From the NCBI GenBank assembly GCA_963819855.1, contig CAWFYC010000001.1, positions 1 through 64,000 of the forward strand: a stretch of 64,000 nucleotides of DNA. The letters run 5' to 3'. Source of the DNA: JAMXLO01 sp963819855. Its GTDB lineage: Bacteria > Pseudomonadota > Alphaproteobacteria > Acetobacterales > Acetobacteraceae. This document shows positions 46,625-55,027 of the stretch, one piece after another (the first letter of the stretch is position 1; each line of letters opens with the position of its first letter). The notes beneath the pieces were generated by a model. The model made no database searches, was not told the DNA's origin, and was given only the letters and a program-made list of their open reading frames with translations. The position numbers and the translations under genes were made by a program.

Positions 46625-47335
46625 ATGATCTGGCTCGGCATTGTCCTGCTGGCGGCGATCGCGCTGGCGCCGCTGGCGTTGTCGCTGCGACGCACGGCTG
46701 CTGCACGCGGCCGGCAAGAGGCGGCGATCGGGCTGCATCGCGCCCAGCTTGCCGAACTGGATCGCGACCTAGCCGACGGCCGCATCGCTACGGCGGAACA
46801 TGCCAACGCGGTACTCGAAGTGCAGCGCCGTCTGCTCGCCGTCGCAGCCAACGCCGAGGCGGAATCGCGCGCCAGTTCACCCGCTCCGGTGCTGCTCGCG
46901 CTGCTGGTGGTGCCGATCGGCGCGATCGCACTGTATCTGCTGGGCGGGTCACCTGATCTGCCTGCCGTGCCGCTCGCCGATCGCGTTGCCGCCGCGCGTG
47001 CGCGCGAAGCGCAGGAAGCCGCGCTGATCGCACAGCTCCGCCGCCGGCTCGGCGAACTCGATCCGCACGGCGAGCAGGCGCATCAGGGCTATGTCCTGCT
47101 CGGCAACGCGGAAGCGAGCCGTGGCCGGTTGCAGGAAGCGGCCGAAGCGTGGCGAACAGCCCTGGCCACGCGGTTCGATCCGACGATTGCCGCCGAAGCA
47201 GCCGAGGCGATCACCGAAGTGCAGGGACACGTCACAGAGGAAGCGGCGATGCTGTTCCGCCAGGCCCTGGCCCAGTCGCCGGCGGATGCTCCGTGGCGTC
47301 CGATGGCGGAGAAGCGACTGTCGGAGCTGAAATAG
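46625..47335 (+). CDS. ccmI: Cytochrome c maturation protein CcmI (CycH)
   Basis: CcmI is the apocytochrome-binding subunit of the haem lyase complex. Two membrane helices are present (residues 2-20 and about 90-108) around a short coiled-coil-like cytoplasmic loop (AQLAELDRDLADGRIATAEH). The periplasmic part is short but has TPR-like helices (AHQGYVLLGNAEASRGRLQEAAEAW). The 236-residue length means a reduced TPR domain. Its last 100 bp overlap, tail to tail, with a polyamine permease gene. Confidence 0.88.
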   Translation: MIWLGIVLLAAIALAPLALSLRRTAAARGRQEAAIGLHRAQLAELDRDLADGRIATAEHANAVLEVQRRLLAVAANAEAESRASSPAPVLLALLVVPIGAIALYLLGGSPDLPAVPLADRVAAARAREAQEAALIAQLRRRLGELDPHGEQAHQGYVLLGNAEASRGRLQEAAEAWRTALATRFDPTIAAEAAEAITEVQGHVTEEAAMLFRQALAQSPADAPWRPMAEKRLSELK

Positions 47336-48164
47336 CCCGGATCGCCCACAGCGTTCCGGCGGGCAGCAACAGGAGCAACACCAGCAAGGCGCAGGCAATC
47401 GCCGATGCAGTCGGCCAGTCGCTGTTCTGAAAGAACTCCTGCCACAGCACGCGCCCGATCAGTTGTGCCTGCGGGCCGCCGAGCAACTCCGGAATCACGA
47501 ATTCGCCGGTAGCGGGAATGAACACCAGCAGCATGCCGGCCCACACGCCGGGCAGCGACAGCGGCAGCGTCACCGAAAGGAAGGCCCGCCACGGTGGCGC
47601 GCCGAGATCCGCCGCGGCCTCCAACAGACGCATGTCGAGCTGTGACAGCCGCGCATAGAGCGGCAGCACCATGAACGGCAGGTAGGTGTAGACGATGCCG
47701 ATGTACATCGCGGTGTCGGTGTAGAGCAGGCGTACCGGCGACAGACCCATCGTCACAATGATTGCGTTGATCCAGCCATCGTCCTGTAGCAGCCCGATCC
47801 AGGCGTTGATGCGCATCAGGAAGCCGGTCCAGAACGGCAGCATCACCAGCAACAGCAAAAGGCTGCGCCAGCGCTCGCGACTGCGCGCGATGGCGAGCGC
47901 CATCGGATAACCGGCGAGCAGGCAGATTGCGGTGGACCAGCCCGCGACCTTCAGGCTGAGTAGCAGCGCATGCGCATACAACGGATCGGACAGGATCAGC
48001 GAGAAGGCATCGATGCTGACGTGCGGGCCCGGCAGCATCGGCGCATAAGGCGGGACGCTGTCGGCGGGATACGAGAGTGCGATCTTCAGTACGATCAGCG
48101 TCGGCAGGATCAGCAGCACAAGCAGCCACGCCCAGGGAATGGCCAGGACGACGTACCGCTTCAT
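47232..48164 (-). CDS. Polyamine ABC transporter permease (PotB/PotH type)
   Basis: An inner-membrane permease of the spermidine/putrescine family, 310 residues, six membrane helices. The N-terminal MKRYVVLAIPWAWLLVLLILP and EAAADLGAPPWRAFLSVTLPLS, the EAA coupling loop, are typical. FIPATGEFVIPELLGGPQ is a PotB/PotH signature. The tail (SPPSDATEHPPATGPGP) is Pro-rich and overlaps ccmI on the other strand, so it may be a readthrough extension. It lies 20 bp after the binding-protein gene; no PotC/PotI or ATPase is in this operon. Confidence 0.93.
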   Translation of the reverse strand: MKRYVVLAIPWAWLLVLLILPTLIVLKIALSYPADSVPPYAPMLPGPHVSIDAFSLILSDPLYAHALLLSLKVAGWSTAICLLAGYPMALAIARSRERWRSLLLLLVMLPFWTGFLMRINAWIGLLQDDGWINAIIVTMGLSPVRLLYTDTAMYIGIVYTYLPFMVLPLYARLSQLDMRLLEAAADLGAPPWRAFLSVTLPLSLPGVWAGMLLVFIPATGEFVIPELLGGPQAQLIGRVLWQEFFQNSDWPTASAIACALLVLLLLLPAGTLWAIRAISAPTVASPPSDATEHPPATGPGPGGTASPLPL

Positions 48165-48184
48165 GTCAACCGGGCTTCAGCGGG

Positions 48185-49390
48185 TCAGTGCCCAGCCTTG
48201 AAGCGGGCCCACATGCGCGTGCGCTCGCGAGCGGCGGACTGCGGCACCGGGCCGATGGTGAAGAACGTCGCCATCTGCTCCGGCGTGGGAAAGATGTTGG
48301 TGTCCGCCAGCAGTTCCGCCCGGATCATCTTCCGGCTCGCCGGCACCGCGTTGGCGTAGCGCACCGTGTTGGTGATGCCGGCCATCACCTCGGGTTGCAG
48401 CACGAAGTTGATGAACATCAGCGCCGCATCCTTGTGCTCGGCGTCCGCCGGGATCGCCAGCATGTCGAAGCCGAGTTGTGCGCCCTCTTTCGGCGCCACG
48501 TAGCGCACCGTAATGCCGCGCTTCGCCTCCGCCGCGCGGGCATTGGCCTGGATCACGTCGCCGGAATAATCCAGCGCGAGGCAGGTCTGGCCGGCGGCCA
48601 GTGCCTCCAGCGCGCCGCCAGAGGCAAAGCTGCGGATGTAGCGTCGGATGCCCATCAGCGTGTGCTCCACCGCGGCTAGGTCCGCTGAATCGGTGCTGTC
48701 GGGACTCTTGCCGAGGTATTTCAGCACACCGGGGATCACATCGATCGCCGAGTCCATCATGGTGATGCCACAGGGCGCGATGCGTTTGGCGTTCTCCGGC
48801 CTGAACAGCAGGTCCCAACTGTCCATCGGCGCGTCCGGCGCCAACCGCTTCACGCGGTCGGCAATCAGGCCGATGCCGGTGGTGCCCCACAGATAGATCG
48901 CTCCGTAGCGGTTGCCTGGATCGGAACTCTCGACCTGGTGCATCAGAACCGGGTCAAGGTTGTTCCAGTTGGGTACCCGGGCGCGGTCGATTGGTGCCAA
49001 CGCACCGACCTTGATCAGGCGCGAGAAGGTCGGCTCGTTCGATGGCACCACGACGTCGTAACCCGAGTGACCAGCGAGCAGCTTCGCCTCGAGCGTCTCC
49101 AGGCTGTCGAATACATCGTAGTGGATGGTGATGCCGGTCTCTTTCTGGAACCGCTCCAAAGCGGCAGGGTCGATGTAGTCGGTCCAGTTGTAGATGTTCA
49201 GCACGCGGTCTTCGGCACGGGCGGAGAAAGGGAACGTGAGAACCAACAGTGTCATTGCGAGGAGCGACAGAGACGCAGCAATCTCGATCCAGGTGCGCAC
49301 TCGGCCCGAGATTGCCGCGCTCCGCTCGCAATGACAGTGGATGCCGATACCCATGCTCCCCGCCCGTAATAGCATTCCGCACGCTATCAC
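48185..49390 (-). CDS. Polyamine ABC transporter periplasmic binding protein (PotD/PotF type)
   Basis: A solute-binding protein of the spermidine/putrescine family. The mature sequence starts RVLNIYNWTDYIDPAALERF, a near-diagnostic family opening, then LLAGHSGYDVVVPSNE and ATFFTIGPVPQSAA at the end. The predicted signal peptide (hydrophobic run ending ARAEDRV) is partly encoded by a palindromic repeat at 49251-49335, so the N-terminus is unusual. The frame starts at 49390 (MIACGMLL); later Met codons are also possible, and the true start is uncertain. Length is about 401 at most. Confidence 0.9.
   Translation of the reverse strand: MIACGMLLRAGSMGIGIHCHCERSAAISGRVRTWIEIAASLSLLAMTLLVLTFPFSARAEDRVLNIYNWTDYIDPAALERFQKETGITIHYDVFDSLETLEAKLLAGHSGYDVVVPSNEPTFSRLIKVGALAPIDRARVPNWNNLDPVLMHQVESSDPGNRYGAIYLWGTTGIGLIADRVKRLAPDAPMDSWDLLFRPENAKRIAPCGITMMDSAIDVIPGVLKYLGKSPDSTDSADLAAVEHTLMGIRRYIRSFASGGALEALAAGQTCLALDYSGDVIQANARAAEAKRGITVRYVAPKEGAQLGFDMLAIPADAEHKDAALMFINFVLQPEVMAGITNTVRYANAVPASRKMIRAELLADTNIFPTPEQMATFFTIGPVPQSAARERTRMWARFKAGH
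49251..49335. repeat. Palindromic repeat (GTCATTGCGAGGAGC type) within the binding-protein 5' region
   Basis: The ends GTCATTGCGAGGAGCGA and, inverted, GTCATTGCGAGCGGAGC pair, with GCAATCTCG and GAGATTGC inside. It is a known alphaproteobacterial repeat type. In frame it encodes CHCERSAAISGR ... IEIAASLSLLAMT of the polyamine-binding protein. Confidence 0.7.
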
Positions 49391-49410
49391 GGCGGACGAG
49401 GAATGCGAGG

Positions 49411-50280
49411 CTACGCTCGCTTCCGCGCCGGGGAGCGCTTCGCCTTCTTCGCAGGCGCCGACTTCTTGCGTGCCGGCGTGCCGGCGGCCCGCGTCCGCGT
49501 TCCTTGCCCCAGGCTTCGCTTCAGCGCCGCCATCAGGTCGATCACGTTGTCGCCACGGGGTTCCTCGGGTGCTTCCGGCTCGATGCCCTCGCCCTTCAGT
49601 TTCGCGTCGATCACCTCGCGCAGCCGTGTCTCGTAGCGATCCTCGGTGTCGGCCGGTGCGAACTTGCCCTTCTGCCGATCGATCAATTGCCGGGCAAGCT
49701 TCACCATTTCGGCATCCGGGCGCGCGTCCGGAACACGGTCAAACAGCTTGTCATAGTCATAGAGATCGCGCGGCTCGTGCAGCGTGTGCAGGACCATGCC
49801 CTGCTCGAGCGGCAGGATCGCCACCGCGCGCTCACGCCGTGCAATCACCAGGCGTGTCAGCGCGGCCATGCCCGACGCGGCAATGGCGTCGCGCAGCACC
49901 ACATATACGTCTTGCCCCGCCTCACCGTCCGGCATCAGATAGTAGCTGCTGTCGAAGTAGATCGGTTGGATCGCGTCGCGCGCGACGAACTTGCTGACGG
50001 TCATGGTGGAAGAAGTCTCGATGCGGGCGCTGGCGAAATCAGCATCCTCGAGCAGGACATAGCGATCCTTCTCGAATTCGTAGCCCCTCACCAGCTCCGA
50101 CCGTGGCACCTCCTTGTCCGTCTCGGCATCCAGTGTGACCGTGCGCACGCGGTGGCCGGTCTTCGGGTTGATGAAGTGAAAATGCAGGTCGCCACTCGCG
50201 CGCAGCACGCTGTGCAGCGACACCGGGCAGCTCACCAAGGCGAGCCGAAGATGTCCACGCCAGATCGGTCGCTCCGCCAT
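49411..50280 (-). CDS. ku: Bacterial Ku protein, non-homologous end joining
   Basis: The homodimeric Ku protein binds DNA double-strand ends and recruits LigD. ATG 50280 begins MAERPIWRGHLRLALVSCPV, the family N-terminus. Core segments follow: VRGYEFEKDRYVLLEDADF, PIYFDSSYYLMPD and LTRLVIARRERAVAILPLEQGMVLHTL. The C-terminus is Lys/Ala/Arg-rich (ARKKSAPAKKAKRSPARKRA), the basic tail seen in many bacterial Ku proteins. Length is 289. No ligD is adjacent in the window. Confidence 0.95.
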   Translation of the reverse strand: MAERPIWRGHLRLALVSCPVSLHSVLRASGDLHFHFINPKTGHRVRTVTLDAETDKEVPRSELVRGYEFEKDRYVLLEDADFASARIETSSTMTVSKFVARDAIQPIYFDSSYYLMPDGEAGQDVYVVLRDAIAASGMAALTRLVIARRERAVAILPLEQGMVLHTLHEPRDLYDYDKLFDRVPDARPDAEMVKLARQLIDRQKGKFAPADTEDRYETRLREVIDAKLKGEGIEPEAPEEPRGDNVIDLMAALKRSLGQGTRTRAAGTPARKKSAPAKKAKRSPARKRA

Positions 50281-50425
50281 CGTAGCCTCCGAAAAGATGC
50301 AACCTGGGATCGCCTCACTCGCCCCGCCAGCCAGGTCCGGCCGCACGTTCTTTTGTGGTCGGGTCTTGCGCAACCGCCAAGCGACGAGGCCGTTCGGGGC
50401 GTGTCCCAAAGGGAGACATGCAATC

Positions 50426-50923
50426 ATGGCAAAATACGCTTCGATCGGTACCATGCTGGCGGCCACGGCACTGATTTCGTTGCCGGTCCTGGCTCAGACG
50501 ACGACCAGCACCAGCCCTGCCGCACCGCCGGCCGGCATGACGCCGCCAGCCGGCATGACATCGAGCCGCACCACCACCACGACGACGACTCGCCCGGCCA
50601 CCACCACTGAGACTTCCGCGATGACCAGCTCGTCGAAATACGTCACCGCCGACGGCCAGGTACGCGTGAGCAAGGTTGTGGGCGCCAGCGTCTACAACGA
50701 CCAGAACCAGTCGGTCGGCTCGGTCGACGATCTGCTGATGGGCGACAACGATCACAAGGCGGCTACCGCGGTGCTCTCGGTCGGCGGCTTCCTCGGCATG
50801 GGCAGCAAGCTCGTGTCGGTGCCGTTCGACCAGCTCAAGATCCAGAACGACAAGATCGTGATGCCGGGTGCCACGAAGGCCTCGCTGGAAGGCATGCCGG
50901 AGTACCACTACACCAATGCGTGA
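50426..50923 (+). CDS. Exported PRC-barrel domain protein
   Basis: A 165-residue protein with a signal peptide (MAKYASIGTMLAATALISLPVLAQ), a Thr/Pro/Ala-rich linker (TTTSTSPAAPPAGM and a run of Thr) and a C-terminal PRC-barrel: KVVGASVYNDQNQSVGSVDDLLM, AATAVLSVGGFLGMGSKLVSVPFDQL. PRC-barrel domains are beta folds found in RNA metabolism and photosynthetic proteins; exported alphaproteobacterial ones have no assigned role. Start at 50426 has GGGAGA upstream. The Thr-rich linker is compositionally biased. Confidence 0.9.
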   Translation: MAKYASIGTMLAATALISLPVLAQTTTSTSPAAPPAGMTPPAGMTSSRTTTTTTTRPATTTETSAMTSSSKYVTADGQVRVSKVVGASVYNDQNQSVGSVDDLLMGDNDHKAATAVLSVGGFLGMGSKLVSVPFDQLKIQNDKIVMPGATKASLEGMPEYHYTNA

Positions 50924-51044
50924 TCCGCTCCGGAATCGCCACATAGGATGCGGATAACGCGGGATGGGCGGCGATGAGCCGCCCATCTTTTGTACGGCGG
51001 CCTGTGCTGCCATAATTCCCTGGCGACGCCGGCGGGAGAACGCC

Positions 51045-52247
51045 ATGAACGATCTGGCTGGGGCAGCGCACGCTGTCGACGAGGCGGCACTGCCGCGGCG
51101 CTATGCGGCGGTCCGCGCCTGGACCGAGCATCTCGCCGCATCGCTGAGCGCCGAGGATCAGTGTGTCCAGTCGATGCCCGATGCCAGTCCGGCGAAGTGG
51201 CATCGCGCGCACACGACGTGGTTCTTCGAACAGTTCCTGCTCACCGCGATGGTACCGGACTATCAGGTGTTCGATCGCGACTTCGCCTATCTGTTCAACT
51301 CCTACTACGAGACGGTCGGTCCGCGTCATCCGCGGCCCAATCGCGGGTTGCTGACCCGCCCGTCCACCGAACACGTCGGCGCGTTCCGCCGCCACGTCGA
51401 TGCCGCGATGCAGCGTCTGCTGGCGCGGCTGCCGCACGGGGCCACGGGATTGGTCGAGCTCGGGCTGCACCACGAACAGCAGCATCAGGAGCTGCTGCTC
51501 ACCGACATGCTGCACGCGTTCGCGCAAAATCCTCTGGCGCCGGCTGTGCTGCCCGGCTGGGGTGAGCCGGATGGCGCGGCCGGCCCCACACGTTTCGTCG
51601 AGTGCGCCGGCGGGATGGTGCGGATCGGCCACTCGGACGCAGGCTTCTGCTTCGACAACGAGACGCCGGCGCATTCGGTGTATCTGCCGCCGTATCGGCT
51701 GGCGTCGCGGCTGGTGCGCAATGGCGAGTGGGCCCAGTTCATCGCCGACGGCGGCTACCGCACGCCGACGCTGTGGATGTCGGACGGCTGGGCGTGCGCG
51801 CAGGCGAATGGCTGGTCCACACCGTTGTATTGGCGCGAAGCCGACGACGGCTGGCGGCAAGTGGGACTGTCCGGCCTGGCGCGGCTCGATGCGGATGCGC
51901 CGGTGCGCCATATAAGCTGGTACGAGGCCGACGCGTACGCGCGCTGGGCCGGCGCGCGGCTGCCGACCGAGGCAGAGTGGGAGGCGGCCAGCGAACGCGA
52001 CGGCATCGCCGAACTGGATTCGCATGTCTGGCAATGGACATGCAGCGCCTACAGCCCATATCCGGGGTATCGGCCGGTAGCGGGTGCGGTCGGCGAATAT
52101 AACGGCAAGTTCATGATCAACCAGATGGTGCTGCGTGGCGGATCGCTAGCCACGCCGGCTTATCATACGCGACGCAGCTACCGGAACTTCTTCCACCCCG
52201 ACAAGCGCTGGCAGTTCAGTGGCGTTCGTCTGGCCCGCGACGTCTGA
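51045..52247 (+). CDS. egtB: Ergothioneine biosynthesis sulfoxide synthase EgtB
   Basis: EgtB is the non-haem iron enzyme that joins trimethyl-histidine (hercynine) to a cysteine or gamma-glutamylcysteine sulfur. The N-terminal DinB-like domain has the iron-binding HRAHTTWFFEQFLL and LHHEQQHQELLLTDML. The C-terminal formylglycine-generating-enzyme-like domain is shown by WYEADAYARWAGARLPTEAEWE, VWQWTCSAYSPYPGYRP and LRGGSLATPAYHTRRSYRNFF. It has 400 residues from ATG 51045, with GGGAG upstream. It directly precedes egtD. Confidence 0.95.
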   Translation: MNDLAGAAHAVDEAALPRRYAAVRAWTEHLAASLSAEDQCVQSMPDASPAKWHRAHTTWFFEQFLLTAMVPDYQVFDRDFAYLFNSYYETVGPRHPRPNRGLLTRPSTEHVGAFRRHVDAAMQRLLARLPHGATGLVELGLHHEQQHQELLLTDMLHAFAQNPLAPAVLPGWGEPDGAAGPTRFVECAGGMVRIGHSDAGFCFDNETPAHSVYLPPYRLASRLVRNGEWAQFIADGGYRTPTLWMSDGWACAQANGWSTPLYWREADDGWRQVGLSGLARLDADAPVRHISWYEADAYARWAGARLPTEAEWEAASERDGIAELDSHVWQWTCSAYSPYPGYRPVAGAVGEYNGKFMINQMVLRGGSLATPAYHTRRSYRNFFHPDKRWQFSGVRLARDV

Positions 52248-52263
52248 CAGGGAAAATCCAGAG

Positions 52264-53220
52264 ATGCCTGATGACTCCGTCTCGATGCTGGCGGCCGGCA
52301 GTGTCGCGGATGCGGCGCTGTCTGGCCTGTTGCAGCCGCAGAAAACACTGCCCGCGAAACTGTTCTACGACGAGGAAGGGTGCCGCCTATTCGGGCGCAT
52401 CACCGAGTTGCCGGAGTACTATTTGACGCGAACAGAGCTTGCCTTGCTGGCCGAGGTAGCGCCGCGCGTGGCCGACATGGTGCGGGAACCCGCGGTGCTG
52501 GTGGAATACGGCGCGAGCGACGAGACGAAGGCGGAGTTCCTGCTGCGCACCTCGGTGTTCCAGGCCTATGTGCCGATCGACGTGGCCGCGCCGCAACTCG
52601 AGCAGATGCGCGCGCGGCTGCGCCAGCGGCGGCCCGATCTACCGGTTTGCCTGGTGCCGGCCGACTTCATGGATGTCGTGGCGCTGCCGACGCAGGTACC
52701 GCCGCTGCCGCGGTTTGGATTCTTCCCTGGATCGACGATCGGAAATCTGGATCCGCTGGAGGCGCGGCACTTCCTGCAACGCGCGCGCGACGCGCTGGGC
52801 GATGCGTCCTGGTTCCTGGTCGGTGTCGATCTGCGCAAGGATCCGGCGATCCTGCTGCCGGCGTATGACGATGCGCAGGGTGTCACGGCGGCGTTCAATC
52901 GCAATCTGCTGGTGCGGCTGAATCGCGAGGCCGGCGCTGACTTCGATCTGGCCGCCTTCGCGCATCGCGCCGAGTGGAACGACGAGGCGAGCCGGATCGA
53001 AATGCACCTGGTCAGTCTGCGCGATCAGGTGGTGCGTGTCGCCGGCCAGACGATCAGCTTCAGGCGCTGGGAAACGATTCATACCGAGAACAGCTACAAA
53101 TATGCCCCGGAGCGCTTCGCCGCATTGGCCGAGGAGTCCGGATGGCACAGCGCGGAACTGTGGACCGATCCGGCGCGGTTGTTCTCGTTGCATCTGCTCG
53201 AGCCGCGGAGCGGACCGTAG
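52264..53220 (+). CDS. egtD: L-histidine N-alpha-methyltransferase EgtD
   Basis: EgtD makes hercynine by three SAM-dependent methylations of histidine. Recognisable parts are LFYDEEGCRLFGRITELPEYYLTRTE near the N-terminus, the SAM site LVEYGASDETKAEFLL, FGFFPGSTIGNLDP and the C-terminal HTENSYKYAPERFAALAEESGW. Length 318 is right. The start MPDDSVSM lies 17 bp after the egtB stop, and the two form an operon. The upstream gamma-glutamyl step genes (egtA, egtC) are not nearby, as is usual in proteobacteria. Confidence 0.95.
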   Translation: MPDDSVSMLAAGSVADAALSGLLQPQKTLPAKLFYDEEGCRLFGRITELPEYYLTRTELALLAEVAPRVADMVREPAVLVEYGASDETKAEFLLRTSVFQAYVPIDVAAPQLEQMRARLRQRRPDLPVCLVPADFMDVVALPTQVPPLPRFGFFPGSTIGNLDPLEARHFLQRARDALGDASWFLVGVDLRKDPAILLPAYDDAQGVTAAFNRNLLVRLNREAGADFDLAAFAHRAEWNDEASRIEMHLVSLRDQVVRVAGQTISFRRWETIHTENSYKYAPERFAALAEESGWHSAELWTDPARLFSLHLLEPRSGP

Positions 53221-53237
53221 ACTTTGGCGGGAGTGCC

Positions 53238-53264
53238 GATGGGTTTCGCTCCGCTCAACCCATC
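53238..53264. repeat. Short palindrome related to the MITE core
   Basis: The sequence GATGGGTTTCGCTCCGCTC followed by AACCCATC shares the GATGGGTTTCGC arm of the 6848 and 31936 repeats. It is a short partial copy between convergent egtD and the sigma factor, where it could form a hairpin. Confidence 0.5.
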
Positions 53265-53283
53265 GCGCCCGTCGGTATATCAG

Positions 53284-53775
53284 CTACGCCGCGTCCACCG
53301 CACGCTCGCCCATAAGAAAGGCACGCAACTGCAGTCGGGCGCGATGCACGCGGCTCTTCAGTGTGCCGATCGCACACCCTGTGACTTCGGCCGCATCCTC
53401 ATACGACTGCTCTTGCAGCACGATCATCTGCAGTGCCTCGCGCTGATCGCGCGGCAGCCGATCCAGTGCCCAGCCTAGTTCGCGAAGCGCAGTGCGATCC
53501 TCGTGGGCCGCGGGTACAGGAACTTCCGGCACCGTATCCACGTCGGTATATTCGCGCCGGCTGCGCACGCCGCTGATGAAGTGATTCACCATAATGCGAT
53601 GCACCCAGGCAGAGAAATTGGTACCGGGCGTGAAGCAATCCTGCGCTCCCAGCGCTTTGGTGGCGACGTCCTGCATCAGGTCCTCCGCCGCCGCGCGGTT
53701 TCGTGTCAGCGCCAACGCCCAGATGCGCATCTTCGGCAGGAACCTGATCAGTTGCTCCTGAAACTCCTGCGCCAT
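53284..53775 (-). CDS. ECF-type RNA polymerase sigma factor
   Basis: A 163-residue extracytoplasmic-function sigma factor. Region 2 includes IRFLPKMRIWALALTRNRAAAEDLMQDVATKAL and NFSAWVHRIMVNHFISGVRSRRE; region 4 is LDRLPRDQREALQMIVLQEQSYEDAAEVTGCAIGTLKSRVHRARLQL. The start at 53775 (MAQEFQEQL) is placed there because the open frame upstream lacks sigma features. It resembles the EcfG-like or other alphaproteobacterial stress sigma factors. No anti-sigma gene lies next to it. It is divergent from a peptidase gene. Confidence 0.9.
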   Translation of the reverse strand: MAQEFQEQLIRFLPKMRIWALALTRNRAAAEDLMQDVATKALGAQDCFTPGTNFSAWVHRIMVNHFISGVRSRREYTDVDTVPEVPVPAAHEDRTALRELGWALDRLPRDQREALQMIVLQEQSYEDAAEVTGCAIGTLKSRVHRARLQLRAFLMGERAVDAA

Positions 53776-53886
53776 GATTGATACTCCCGGTGCTGAAAGT
53801 GTGTGTGTTGTCGCACCTGAGGCGGGCAGGACGGGCGTGCAAGACGAATGACGCGAGCTTGAGTTACGCAGCACGATCGTTTGATC

Positions 53887-54918
53887 ATGCGTGCGCGCTG
53901 GGTCATTCTCACATTCGTGAACGCGCCGTCCCCACGCAATCTGCTGACAGATGTCCCCGGCCTCGCGGTCGGCAATGTCGAGGATCTGCGTCTGGGTTCC
54001 GGGGTCACGGCGATCGTGTTCGATCGACCGGCGGTGGCCTCGGTGAGCGTGCTGGGTGGCGCGCCAGGCGGACGCGATACGGACCTGTTGGCACCGCACA
54101 ACACGGTCGAGGCGGTGGACGCAATCGTGCTGTCCGGCGGGTCGGCATTCGGGCTCGACGCAGCGGGTGGCGTGCAGGCCGCTCTGCGCGAGCAGGGTCG
54201 CGGGATCGCGATCGGCGGCGTGCGGGTGCCGATCGTGTCTCAGGCGATCCTGTTCGATCTGCTCAATGGCGGCGACAAGGACTGGGGCCGGTTCTCACCA
54301 TATCGCGACATGGGCTATGCGGCAGCCATCACGGTTGGTCGGGACTTCCCGCTGGGCAGTGTCGGAGCCGGTGCAGGGGCCACGACGGCGACGGTAAAGG
54401 GCGGGCTCGGGTCGGCGAGTGCCGTCACGCCAGGCGGCCACACTGTCGCGGCGATCGTGGCGGTGAACGCGGTCGGCGCGCCGACGATCGGGAACGGCCC
54501 GCACTTCTGGGCGGCACCGTTCGAGCGGAGCAGCGAATTCGGCGGCCGTGGTCTGCCGGCATCGTTCGACACGGCGCTGCGTACCAAGGGCGGCCGCGGC
54601 ACCGGCACGACGATAGGGCTGGTTGCCACCGACGCGGTGCTGAGCAAGGCACAGGCGATGCGACTGGCGATCATGGCGCATGACGGGCTGGCGCGTGCAG
54701 TGCTGCCGGCACATGCGCCGCTCGACGGCGACACAATGTTCGCCGCCGCCACCGGGATGCGACCGATGAAGGACCCGGTGAAAGAGCTCACCGAGCTCGG
54801 CCATCTTGCGACCCAGGTGATGGCGCGGGCGATCGCGCGCGGCGTGTATGAAGCAACCGCATTGCCGGTGCCCGCTGCGCAAGCGTCCTGGCGCGACCGG
54901 TTCTCGGCATCGGGCTGA
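53887..54918 (+). CDS. Peptidase family S58 (P1/DmpA-type aminopeptidase)
   Basis: An N-terminal-nucleophile hydrolase of the DmpA/L-aminopeptidase D-esterase family. Features are NLLTDVPGLAVGNVEDLR, VDAIVLSGGSAFGLDAAGGV, FPLGSVGAGAGATTATVKGG and, near the autoprocessing site, GTGTTIGLVATDAVLSKAQA. Length from ATG 53887 is 343 residues, matching the family. Activity would need self-cleavage before the nucleophile within the RGTGTTIG segment, as in DmpA. It is divergent from the sigma factor, with a short shared promoter region. Confidence 0.92.
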   Translation: MRARWVILTFVNAPSPRNLLTDVPGLAVGNVEDLRLGSGVTAIVFDRPAVASVSVLGGAPGGRDTDLLAPHNTVEAVDAIVLSGGSAFGLDAAGGVQAALREQGRGIAIGGVRVPIVSQAILFDLLNGGDKDWGRFSPYRDMGYAAAITVGRDFPLGSVGAGAGATTATVKGGLGSASAVTPGGHTVAAIVAVNAVGAPTIGNGPHFWAAPFERSSEFGGRGLPASFDTALRTKGGRGTGTTIGLVATDAVLSKAQAMRLAIMAHDGLARAVLPAHAPLDGDTMFAAATGMRPMKDPVKELTELGHLATQVMARAIARGVYEATALPVPAAQASWRDRFSASG

Positions 54919-55027
54919 GGCCGTTGCGCACGCCGCTTACGGATCGGCGGTTGCCAGAAGTCGGATTCAGGCGAAAGCCGGCACAATTTTCTAGCCATTC
55001 TCACGGAAACGTGCGCAAGACAACCTG

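Noticed and set aside
49411..50280. Complete end-joining locus
   Set aside because: Only Ku is in the window; no LigD or polymerase domain was seen.
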